Part shown: in pieces, positions 31,224 through 40,977 of the stretch | How the letters are laid out: each line of letters begins with the position of its first letter | Numbering within the stretch: position 1 is the first letter of the stretch | Assembly: GCA_025094145.1 (NCBI GenBank) | Contig: JALLLS010000023.1 | Span: 124,001-188,000 of the forward strand | Direction: 5' to 3' | Length of the DNA: 64,000 nucleotides | From: Spinellus fusiger | Lineage: Eukaryota; Mucoromycota; Mucoromycetes; Mucorales; Phycomycetaceae | Program-made: the position numbers and the translations under genes | Notes under the pieces: model-generated | Told to the model about the DNA's origin: nothing | Database searches by the model: none | The model's input: only the letters and a program-made list of their open reading frames with translations

Positions 31224-33051
31224 TCATGGTAAATGGTTGGATACATAAGATTCCACATAATCGGGTGGTGGTTTGGATGGGATAGTGGCGAGGGGCAGTT
31301 CTGGACTCACTTGGGTAGGTGAGTGAAGGACAGGGAGTTCAGAAGCAAGACGTAGCTGTTCTTGGTAGCGATGGTAGCAGGGGCAGAGATAGACACCTGG
31401 TGTAGGCAGTATCTCTGGTGTAGGAGAGGTGGGTGTAGAAGAAGAGTGAGTCAATGGGAAGGATAGAACAGTCGATGGACTAAAAGTAGGTGTAGAAGAA
31501 GAAGAGAGAGTGAGAGTAGCAGGGTCAGTAGTGGGTGGAGAAGACCCAGAGCCCTTGTTCTCCAAGGGTACATAGGGCAAAGGCCCAAGATCAGCATAGG
31601 AAGGCAATTGGCCATAATCTTCCTTAAGACGACAGTCAAATACAGTAGCAGAGGTGCCAAAATGGATGTTGCGTATTCTTCTGTTCTGCCACTCTGCTTC
31701 CTTTTCTTGGCGGGGCTTTCTTAGTTTTGCAAACATAGAATGCCACATAGGGTGCTGTGCATTGATTGGGAGGGTTGTAGAAAGAGAAGGGCTGGAAGGA
31801 TTAGGAGTTGTTGAAGGAGAAGGAGAAAGAGGAGGTGAAGCCACATTGCTATTGCTATTGCTATGACTATTGAATGCCTCTGCAGCAAGACTGGGCAAAT
31901 GGCTAGAGGAAGGCATTCTACTCAAAGGTGCAGATACAGTGCCTTGACAGTGAGAAAGAATGATTCTGATATTGAGATGGTGGCGAAACAAGATATCTTT
32001 AAAGTGAGTTGTATGGCGAATGTTACGAGCACAGGAAGGTGTGCTCAGGGTAATACGATAGGCAAGTGTATTGGAGACATCTAATCCATGGCCCTGTCTC
32101 ATAAAAACAGGAGCAAGCTCGTCTGTTTCTATGGCTGTTGATTCGTCCTCCAAGAGTCGAACCGCCTGCACATAGGCAAGTTTGAAATGGTCAGTGTCGG
32201 TACGCAGGGCATGCATTTCAGGCACTGCATACCGACGCGTCTCCTCAATGGAGAGCTTAATGTGATCGAGACGGACATACTTCTGGTGAGGTTGTATCAC
32301 AAGTTTAAGATGAAGAATGTCCCCCGATGAGAACGCACGGGTTTCTACAACAGCTTGAATATCAGCAATATCGAGCCGCTTTTCAAATGTATGAGAGAGA
32401 TCTTGGAGACTGTTATTGGTGAGAAGAGAGTTGGACATATAGGTACGCAGGACAAGTACAGGTTTGGAAGTTTGCCAGTGATTCAACAGGGCCATACCAG
32501 GCCCAACCACATGGGCCTCAATGGTATGCGTTACTTGGCCATGATCGTCCTCAATAGTTTCTGCCATGGACTAAAAAGTGGTAAATACTAGTGAATAAGA
32601 GCCATAGAGGATGTCTTTGCATGGGGTCCTACATTGGCCATAGTAAATGTAAAAGGAAATCGATGTGTTCCTGCAGTCAAAGTCACAATCTCCTTGTCTT
32701 CTCCAGATCCCAAGACATGGACAGTCTGTTCGCCCAGTATCTTCTTATGATATAGGCGTGTACCTCGCGCACCAATACCTTATCATACATAAACTACTTT
32801 TTCCTAACAAGTCCACTTTCTTCTACTTGTATATTATCATTTTCACACCCCAAGTTACCTTCAGGCCAGTTAGTATTGCAGACTGACTTGAGTTGAACAG
32901 TGATTCTCGAGATTTTTTTTGCTTTGGTCAACGTAAGCACCACATTGTTCATAAACAAACTTGTCGAATCGTCTGTAGGCAACCCACGCAAGAGAATTGG
33001 CTTAAGAGGATCAAATGCAAGTGCATCATGGGACAATAGACCGAAATGCAT
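31224..33051 (-). CDS. Arrestin-related trafficking adaptor (alpha-arrestin)
   Basis: Three exons (33051..32859, 32778..32633, 32570..31224) give 561 residues. The N-terminal arrestin domain opens MHFGLLSHDALAFDPLKPIL with KISRITVQLKS. The second exon contains RLYHKKILGEQTVHVLG and the HRFPFTFTM signature typical of arrestin N-domains. The third exon carries the arrestin C-domain (HLKLVIQPHQKYVRLDHIKL). A Ser/Thr/Pro-rich tail has PY-like motifs LPSYADLG and PPDYVES, the sites by which yeast ARTs recruit Rsp5/Nedd4 ubiquitin ligases. Probable role: selecting plasma-membrane cargo for ubiquitin-dependent endocytosis. The cargo is unknown. Confidence 0.88.
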
Positions 33052-34479
33052 CTGTGACGAGAGAGGTATTTCTTACGATTCAAGTGTTCTCCTTGTTTTT
33101 TTATTTATTTAGGAAGTGTTTTCCCCGTTGCGAGGGTAAATAAAAGCGGTCCATGGCACTGTCATGGAAGGACTTGTTTTATTTTTAATTATTTTGAAAA
33201 CCGTTAACCTATAAGATAAATGGTAGCATCGGCACACGTGGTGAGTCGCAAAAAATAATATTTTGAAGCAGAATCCTATCTTTGGCTGTAGAATGGCTGC
33301 ACAGATCACTCTATTGGCTTGAACTGCATTATTTCTTTAGGAAGGTCAGATTAGATTTGACATTCACAGATTTGTATTTGTCATAAAGACCTTTCTGCTC
33401 CATTCTTGGAAAGAAAAACTATTTTCTATAACAAATAAAGAGCACAGTGGATTGGTATGTTACTGAGTTACAAAAGGCAACAGTCACCCATACCACAGTG
33501 TAGACCCAAATAAAGTGATTTCTACAGGTGCTAAAAAAGATAAATGGCCTTTCAAATAAATAATAAGCATTTACATCCATGTTAGGTCTTTATAATGGTT
33601 CTTTGAAGATAAGATTCTACAATTAATTGTTTTACGGAGGATAGCCCTATTTTGGTATTGATTAATGCCACTGTCTGAGCAGAAAAAGAAAGAAAAGGAA
33701 AAAGGAAAAAAAAACACACTCACATCAAGAATGAAGAAAGCTTAAACAAGCTTATCTCTGTGGCATTGTCGGTAAGTTGAATTGGTGGCAATATTAAATA
33801 GGAGACATCGAAAATAAATACTATTTTTACGTTGAAGTGCACACCAGGGGATATTTGTGATATGCAAGATATTTATTACTGTACTAATTTTAATTCGTAC
33901 GATGGTTGGCTCATAGATTAACAACGCACACTCTTTTTCTCTTGAAATAAGCAAATATAGAATCTATTTTGCTTATTTTAGCCATGAATTTATTTTGGGA
34001 TTCTTCCAGTGTTAAAACTTGACAAAATATAAAGGTTAAACAGTAGGTAGACACAGACACTGTTCAATATTATCTATTGAATTCTTTCATTTGTAATTCG
34101 CATTTTGTTACTAATAGCCTGGAGATATGGGTATAAACATTTCTACACAATTAATGAATAGTGCTACAGGTACTTTATTTCATTGAGACTAATGATAGTG
34201 GAATACGCGTCTTATGATAACAAAAGAGGGGTTAGGACAAATATACACTCTATTTGGTGTGGCACCATTAGAGTTGATAAGTTAAGTTTATGGCTTAGGA
34301 TGAGATAGAGCACATTGTTCTAAAGATGACCAATGTAGTGCCCTTTTTCTTCTTTTTCTTTCATTCTTCAGACACCAAGAGATAGAATTCAGGATATAAG
34401 CAATATATAAAAGGATTAGAGTAAATGGCAGGTATATAATATATATCTATATATATATAAGTAATATCAGTCATACTGA
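33052..34479. other. Intergenic, no gene seen
   Basis: AT-rich, with an (AT)n stretch near 34436-34460. No convincing coding frame on either strand. Confidence 0.5.
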
Positions 34480-34728
34480 TTATCTTCTATCTTATTAGCA
34501 TCCAAGCAACAGCATTCTATATTCATAATCACTCATCATGGATGGATCTATAGGAGAAATATTAGTGTATTATAATAGTCATTCTCCAACTACTCATACA
34601 AATATAGATAAGTGCACAGTCTATCAAGCCCAAGGAAAGTGAATAAGACTCATTTTAGACTATAGCATTTATTAAGCCTCCTTGATAAACAATCGCTAGC
34701 CTAAATAATGGTAATACAGTGTGTTTAG
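34480..34728 (-). repeat. Dispersed repeat R2, copy 2
   Basis: Inverted match to 3695-3920, with about 47 bp more in the middle. Ends with the shared TACTAAACACACTGTATTAC block. Non-coding. Confidence 0.75.
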
Positions 34729-35541
34729 TACAGGTAAGCCTACAACCTTTGCTGATTAAATTGCCATTAACTCAATCTATTTTTAGGCAAATATCAGCTA
34801 CTTTCAGAGCAGATAACAAGTGCTCTTTTCATGTAAAATGATGCTGTAGGGATGAGATGGATCATGTTGCGTTATTAAACATAAATCTCTCGAACAATAG
34901 ACATTTCTATCCATTAGGACTTGTCAGTAAAAATATGGATAAACTATTCACATTACCATTCATCAAATCTAACATGTTAAATCATTTTAATTAAGATAAT
35001 AGTTTCACTAATAATAGTTTCTAAACTCAGAAAAGTATAATATTGATGCCTTATTTAATAGCCGCTTCATTAAAATATAATCCCAGATATCTCCTCAAGT
35101 ATAATTGAAAGACATACTGAAGCGAGGGTTCAATACATATCGCCTCTTTAATAAATACAGAATGAATGCTCAGATATTTATAGCATAACCACCTTTAGCT
35201 ATTGATATGCCTTTACATGTATTTTCCATTGAACATTTATTTAATAACCAATCTACAGTAACCATAATAAATAAACAAATAAACAAACAAATAAACAAAC
35301 AAATAAACAAGAAAATAAACAAACAAACAAACAAACAAACAAACAAACAAAAATAGGATCAGAACTCTATTTATTCTGTTTTGAATCATTTGATTTTTCT
35401 CTGTACTCTACTACATGGCTTGAGCCTTTTCCCTACTGTTCCTTCTTTCCATCGGACATTCAAATAGACAGACCTTCAGACAAGGAAATCAACAGTCCTA
35501 GGGCTCTTCGTTTACTATTTATTTTTTGACTCTCTTTTCCT
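34729..35541. other. Intergenic with AAAC/AAAT-type tandem repeat
   Basis: A compound (AAACAAAT)n/(AAAC)n repeat runs at about 35270-35351. No gene. The KTI12 promoter lies at the right end. Confidence 0.6.
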
Positions 35542-36635
35542 ATGCCACTTATTGTTCTCACAGGCTACCCTTCCAGTGGGAAGACACAGAGAGCCCAAGA
35601 AATTCATGATTATCTGGTGGAGCGTCTGAACAAAGAAGGGAGACCCCTCAAGGTCTACTGGATTAACGAGTCAGATATTGTTCACCGTGGAGTCTACAAA
35701 GGTACGCTGTGTCTATCTCTTATGCCTTTAAACTCCCTCATATTTAATATTACTGTTACAGATGTAAGAGAGGAGAAGAATGCAAGAGGAGCTATGCTTT
35801 CTGCTGTAGAAAGACTGCTGTCCAAAGACTGTATTGTGATAGCAGACGGACTCAATTATATCAAAGGATTTCGATACCAACTCTACTGTGTAGCGCGTGC
35901 TATCAGTACACCTCATTGTGTAGTAAATATCAAGTCAATGCATACCTATATTGATGTGGATACTAATATCCATCACCGACCTTATTTGAATTATCCGCTT
36001 ATTCTGCATGTATAGGTCCATACAGGAGCACCTGTGGATAAAGTAAAAGAGTGGAATGCAGCTAGATCAGAGGGCTATGATGCTACAGTGTAAGTTATCT
36101 ATGGCCAATGGCTTTTGTTCATGAGATGGCATCTATAGACTGGAGGAGCTTGTGATGCGTTATGAAGAACCAGAAGCACGCAATCGATGGGATTCACCCT
36201 TGTTTACTATTATTTACGACGACAAGGAGATTCCTGGAGATAAGATCTGGGATGCTGTAATATTAAGAAAGCCACCACCACCCAACCTGTCGACTGTCTC
36301 TGTAAGTAGTAGGATAAGAAAGAGAGGATCCTAGTTATCTTATACAATGGAAGAAACCAGTAGCAGATACCAATTATGTCTACGCACTGGATAAGGCTAC
36401 CCTTGATATTATCAATGCTGTGATTGAAGGACAGAAGGAGTATGGAGCAGGAGGAGCCCCCATGTCAGTCCCCACCTCCACCACCAAAGTACTGAATCCT
36501 TCACGCACGGTCACTCTATCAGAACTTCGACGGTTAAGAAAGCAGTTTGTATCTATGAACTGTGCAAGAACAACATTGGATGTGACGAGAATTGCAGACA
36601 TGTTTGCTGATTATCTTAATACCAATCTTTCTTAA
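35542..36635 (+). CDS. KTI12: KTI12, Elongator-associated P-loop protein
   Basis: Five exons (35542..35701, 35762..35919, 36016..36089, 36139..36301, 36354..36635) splice in frame to 278 residues, the usual size. The start MPLIVLTGYPSSGKTQRAQE contains the Walker A loop (GYPSSGKT). KDVREEKNARGAMLSAVERL, IVIADGLNYIKGFRYQLYCV, then RWDSPLFTI and KPPPPNLSTVSKPVADTNYV follow, all Kti12/PSTK-type motifs. The C-terminal helical tRNA-binding part ends SELRRLRKQF...DMFADYLN. It is an ATPase that supports Elongator in wobble-uridine tRNA modification. Acceptors were chosen by frame: exon 5 starts after GGAAG so that STVS joins KPVA. Confidence 0.93.
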
Positions 36636-37010
36636 TGTGTAGTAAGTTACATCTATTCAGTTCTAGATAGCTGCCTAGACTCATGGCAGCCACCTTCTTC
36701 TCTTTCATGTAAACCAGAAGGTGGTGATGCTATGTAGAAGAACCCTTTCTCTCTCTCTCTCTCTCTCTTTTCTCCTCCTATATTCACCCAAGCATAGAGA
36801 ATAGAAAGTATATGTCTTTCTTAATGGGCCTCTTCTCATTGGTTGTATCTAATCTACATGCCTCTGCATATACGTTTCTCAAGATGTGTGTGAGTGGTGG
36901 ATGGGCTGGGATTTTATTTCAATAGAGGTGATCTGGTTCAACAATTAAGATGGAACACACCACAGCTCTTTCTGGCTCATATAAAAGAAAACACACTGAG
37001 AACTTTTTTT
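36636..37010. other. Intergenic with a (CT)n tract
   Basis: CT repeat at about 36750-36770; the flanking genes converge here. Confidence 0.6.
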
Positions 37011-37367
37011 TTATTTCTTCACTGGAGCAAGTTCCAGAATTCTCCGTGTCTCTAGTCCGTGCTTCTTCATCAGCTTACACATTGTCTTTTGACATACGCT
37101 GATACCGTCTTTGTTTAGTTTTCGTGTTGCCTCTGCAGCACTGGTGTATTCTCCATTATAGAACTTTTTCAGGATTTTATTTTCAAGCACAGGGTTGATC
37201 TTGGCAGCTCTTCCAGAGGCTCGTTTGGGAGGAAGTCCGATTTCCTGGCGAATATCAGCTACCGTGGACTTGCACACACCCACTGTCTTTGCAATGACAT
37301 CCGGTGGCTTTCCCTCACGCAGCATGTCTCCAATTTCCTTTCTTTTCTGTGGTGTTAGTCGGCGCAT
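37011..37367 (-). CDS. Stand-alone Tc1-type bipartite helix-turn-helix protein (possible domesticated transposase domain)
   Basis: An intact 118-residue frame from the ATG at 37367. It begins MRRLTPQKRKEIGDMLREGK and contains VIAKTVGVCKSTVADIRQEI (first HTH). A basic linker GLPPKRASGRAAKINP follows, then the second HTH (EYTSAAEATRKLNKDGISVC QKTMCKLMKKHGL). This is exactly the paired-like DNA-binding half of Tc1/mariner transposases, ending RRILELAPVKK before TAA. No DDE catalytic domain follows on either frame. GC-rich codons and the absence of stops contrast with the decayed Tc1 copies nearby. It could be a domesticated DNA-binding protein or a young truncated transposon gene. The frame stays open upstream to 37580, so a longer N-terminus or a 5' intron is possible. 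Confidence 0.65.
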   Translation of the reverse strand: MRRLTPQKRKEIGDMLREGKPPDVIAKTVGVCKSTVADIRQEIGLPPKRASGRAAKINPVLENKILKKFYNGEYTSAAEATRKLNKDGISVCQKTMCKLMKKHGLETRRILELAPVKK

Positions 37368-37668
37368 TGAGACTGGAAAGGGTGGGGGTGGGGTGGGTGG
37401 AAAATGAACAACGACGGGAATGTAGGGTATTAGCAAGAAAAGAAATAGGAACAGAAAAACCTCAGGTGTGACGTAGCAGGAGAGCAAAGTGACGAGAGAA
37501 TGCGCTGTGAAAAGTGGCCATGTAGAGTGCGTCTGATTGGGTGGTTTATGGGACAGGGCAAATAACAACCCAATTTCCATAATGTGTGAGTTGCTGAACT
37601 ATACTAAAAATGAGGTTCCGTCAGAGGATGTCCACTGCTTTTATACTGAGGGATTCCTCTGTTGTATT

Positions 37669-37875
37669 TTACACACCAGGAGATCTTTAGGATATAAAAG
37701 GAAATAGTCGAAATACAATTGTTTAAAAATGATAAGTCGATTTGAAAAGGAGCAAAAATAGTGGGATGTATTCATGTTAGTTCTTAAATAAAGATTATTA
37801 TGTAGATTTACCTGTAAATATCTGAATCCCGAAGGAAACCACTTTCGATGTGGCGATATATGATATGAATGCATC
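37669..37875 (-). ncRNA. Conserved non-coding 3' tail of Fanzor-like copy B (candidate guide-RNA region)
   Basis: About 200 bp directly after the Fanzor-type stop codon (TAG near 37886), strongly similar to 4866-5060. It holds the palindrome ATTTACCTGTAAAT (37806-37819) and a CCACTTTCGATGTGG hairpin-capable segment. Inferred as the place where a guide RNA would be encoded; no direct evidence. Confidence 0.35.
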
Positions 37876-39407
37876 AAAGAGTATCTATGCTTCTCGACAG
37901 AAAGAAACTGGTCGGTGGCGACCATTCAAAGCCTCTTCTGCAATTGTATAGATATTTTTTGATGCATTCACATCTCTGTCCCAAACAATTCCGCAACTTT
38001 GGCAAGTGTGGATACTGTTGAAATTTGCTAATACTTTGGTGAGGTTATTTGTGTTATAAGTGTGGCGGATCTTGAGAACAAAAATAAGAGGAACTGTTAT
38101 AAGAGCTTCTCATATTGGGTGAGAGGTCAATGATGTTTACTCTCGATGTTCGAAACTCATCGACATCAACCACAAGAAGATCACCTTTTTGTCTCTTTTT
38201 CAATGATTGATATAAAATTCCTGGCAAACCAACACAATGGCCTTTAAATTTGGCAGCATCTTTTAGCTTTAATCCTGTGCCATAAGCAGCGACTGGCAGT
38301 TTGGTAGGATCATACTCTAATCCTTTTAGGTGCCAACACCCCTTTTCAATAATAAAATAATAGTAAAAACAATTAGTTCGACATGTATTAATGCACTCTC
38401 TATGTGTGTGTTGTATTACCCTTGCACTAGCACCTTCTTCTTGCCTTTGCTTTTGTAGCGGATCCACTGGGTTTATTATAGTAAAAGAATATAAAATAGA
38501 AACTGACTAACATGTCAGACATAATAAACATACACAAACACTCACCAGATCACAACTGCTGGTTTATATGCCAGACAAAGGCAAACAAGTTAAAGAGGGT
38601 AGAAGTTATGAAGAACAACAGACAGTGTAATTGGCAGGTATTAATATCTGAGCAGCAGAGAACAAAACGAAATTTCACAAGTCACTTGCTTAATCATAAC
38701 TACCAAAGTAATGCAGACTACAACAACATTCTAGAAAGAAAAGAATTGCTTAAAGAATAGTTGCCTAGTTACCAGTTGTGATCAAATCGTGTGTTGTGTT
38801 CCTGTTCAGGTACCCTCTTTGATTTCCCTAGACCCGCTTTTGTGCGAATACTCTATTTCTTAGTCTCTGCTAGAAACCAAACTACTACAGATTCATCTCT
38901 CCAGTGGTCTTGTTGATAACCACAGTGCCCTTTATTACAGAATAAAGGATATATTTTTACAAAGTTACATAGTATAGATCTTGAGGCTGCCTTAATATCT
39001 CTCTCTTTAAGCTATAAGGATCAAAGCTATACGATAATAACATCTCAGTAAATTCAGAGATGGATTTCATCCTCTTGTCCTATGTATGTTTCAGAGAAGA
39101 GAGAAACCTTTTTTTTTACAACAAAATCACTTTCTGAAATTCTATGGTCTTGAAATACAGGAACAAGATTATACACACTATAGGACAGGACAGTTACCCT
39201 TCCCAGTCTGCCTGAATGTTCTATGAAGACCATATCTATTGCTTGAGAACAATAAAGTAGACAAATTCATAGCAAACTAGTATAAAAAATGTAGCTATCT
39301 ACATATTTAATAAAATAGACTTTAATCCAAACAGCTTCCTGGAGTATAAACAAGATAGGCTTTAAGGACTTGAGCAACTGACTGTTTCTTGTTCTCGACT
39401 TGTTTTC
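37669..39407 (-). pseudogene. Fanzor-like (eukaryotic TnpB-type) nuclease gene, lineage I copy B, better preserved
   Basis: Minus strand. The C-terminal exons read PTKLPVAAYGTGLKLKDAAK, KFKGHCVGL...LKKRQKGDL and LVVDVDEFRTSR. An intron (GTAAAC...TCTCAAG) follows, then IRHTYNTNNLTKV, IHTCQSCGIVWDRDVNASKN and EEALNGRHRPVSFCREA with a stop near 37886. DEFRTS plus CQSCG plus WDRDVNASKN is the RuvC-III/zinc-ribbon signature of TnpB/Fanzor. The first CxxC is RHTY, that is, disrupted. Upstream exons are fragmentary: VFIEHSGRLGRVTVLSYSVY near 39170-39230, and an N-terminal block KSRTRNSQLLKSLKPILFIL...WIKVYFIKYVDSY near 39250-39395. Stops and a compressed length (about 1.5 kb including introns) indicate decay or internal deletion. 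Family role: RNA-guided DNA cleavage, possibly aiding transposon maintenance. Confidence 0.75.
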
Positions 39408-39490
39408 TTTCTGTATTCCCATAGGGTACTATTATTATTACAACCATTAGTTTGCCTTCTGTCAGCCCACAGTATAACAATCAAGTAATA

Positions 39491-40625
39491 GTCAATACGA
39501 GCATAACTGAGCAAGGTAATGTGCCATTATTAACAAAGAGAAACAATAGAAGGAGGTGATAGAAACCACTGGAGGGTATTCTGAAAGTAAAAAACGTAAG
39601 CAGTGTCTTCATCTGGGCTTGATATCATTGTATTTCACAAGACACTCATTGTATTGTTATTAGGCCATCAGCTGGTAGCTTGCTCATTGAGGCTGCTGAT
39701 GGGTGTGTTGAGCGGGAACGCCAACGCCGCCATAGAGTGCAAAGACTCCTGCAGCAACAGACGCTGTATCCTCACTTCTCCTCCGATCTCTCCTCTACCA
39801 CCCATTCTTAACCCGTTTAGCAAAGCCAGAAGCTGCTAGTGTAGTTGCTGTATTTGTGTCCTCAGGATTGTCCGAGTTGCTCTAAGTATCCCTCGTTGGA
39901 TTTCGAATCGCCACAGGATGACGGTTATCTTTTTGGTGTCCTGGTTTCCTTGCTGACTTTATGGCCTTTTGGATGTCTATTCATAATTCTCATTTTACCA
40001 TCATTTCCACTCATTTTCCATCATTTTTCCCTCATTGAGGTTTTATATTCTCTTTTCTTTCCGTCTCTTCTCTCTTTGCATTATTTTTTTCACATGTATT
40101 TGAAGTGTTTCAATGTTTATTCTTTTTTTTTCAAACGATCTCATAGGGTGGCTAAAATGCCCAATGCGCGAATAGCAATCAACACCCATAAATAAAAAAT
40201 ACTTTGAACTGTATTGTTATTAGGCAAGTGAAGACTCTTCTCAAGTCAGTCCCAAGTAGTCTTCTACAAGGTCAATTCTGTCTAGGGTATACTCCTGAGC
40301 ATAGTTATCTATCTCCTGAGGATAAAGCACAAGGCTTTTAGGGTATGGATTCTATTGCTATGAGGGAATTTACTTTGACATTAGCTATAGTCATAATATA
40401 GTATTATCTATAATATTACAATAAACAATTTTATTCATAAACAATATATTTTACTGATAATATAATTTGATATTGAGGTATCCACAAAAGGAAACAAATG
40501 TTCGGATATCCGCAGACCTTTTGATTTTAAACACAGTTTCATAAAAGGGCAAAATATTTTCGGACGTAAAGGGATGATTGTGTCACTGATTAAAGGCCAG
40601 AAAAATCTCCTAGTGGGTAGGGAAG
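39491..40625 (+). repeat. Dispersed repeat R1, copy B, split by a LINE tail
   Basis: Matches 7121-7712 on both sides of the LINE insertion at 39665-40209. Sequence resumes after the duplicated TGTATTGTTATTAGG. Downstream it continues to the ATTTGATATTGAGGTATCCA block near 40465. It begins about 85 bp after the Fanzor-like copy B ends. Confidence 0.78.
39665..40209 (+). mobile_element. LINE, 5'-truncated copy 2 with target-site duplication
   Basis: 545 bp matching the 3' end of the LINE at 49910-54464: the last codons of ORF2 (reading ...QQTLYPHFSSDLSSTTHS) and the 3' UTR through ACTTTGAAC. It is flanked by the 15-bp direct repeat TGTATTGTTATTAGG (39650-39664 and 40210-40224). The empty site exists at 7279-7293. 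Confidence 0.92.
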
Positions 40626-40977
40626 GGCGGACCTCTTTCTCTCTCTCCCTCTCCTGTAAATTGGAACTCAGACCACTTGAGACAAGATGCCTATGGTGAG
40701 AAGCACTTCTTTGCACAGAAACACATGCCTTGTTGTAGTCTGTTTATTTTGTTTGTACTTGATTGAACTCTGTTGGGATGATTCATTAGAGCACATACTA
40801 ATACTGTCATTAGAGGATCTTATTACAGCAGAGGGATTCTTTGATTACATGACTCTACTGTGACGGACATTCAAGTCAAAAGAAGAGTGTGTCTTGTCAT
40901 CCCGCCTTTTTTTTTTCTTCCCTTTCCTCTTCTTCCCCTGTATCTGTGGTTGTTTTATAAGAACACGTTGAGGAAGA
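40626..40977. other. Intergenic, promoter side of the PHOSPHO-type gene
   Basis: No gene seen. Pyrimidine-rich tract near 40908-40936 upstream of the ATG at 40978. Confidence 0.5.

Noticed and set aside
35270..35351. AAAC/AAAT array considered as a regulatory or telomere-like repeat
   Set aside because: Simple low-complexity array with no telomeric unit and no associated ends.
38512..38760. Plus-strand 82-residue ORF, with a similar one at 5654-5836
   Set aside because: Shadow frame conserved only because both positions are copies of the Fanzor-like pseudogene, which is read on the other strand.
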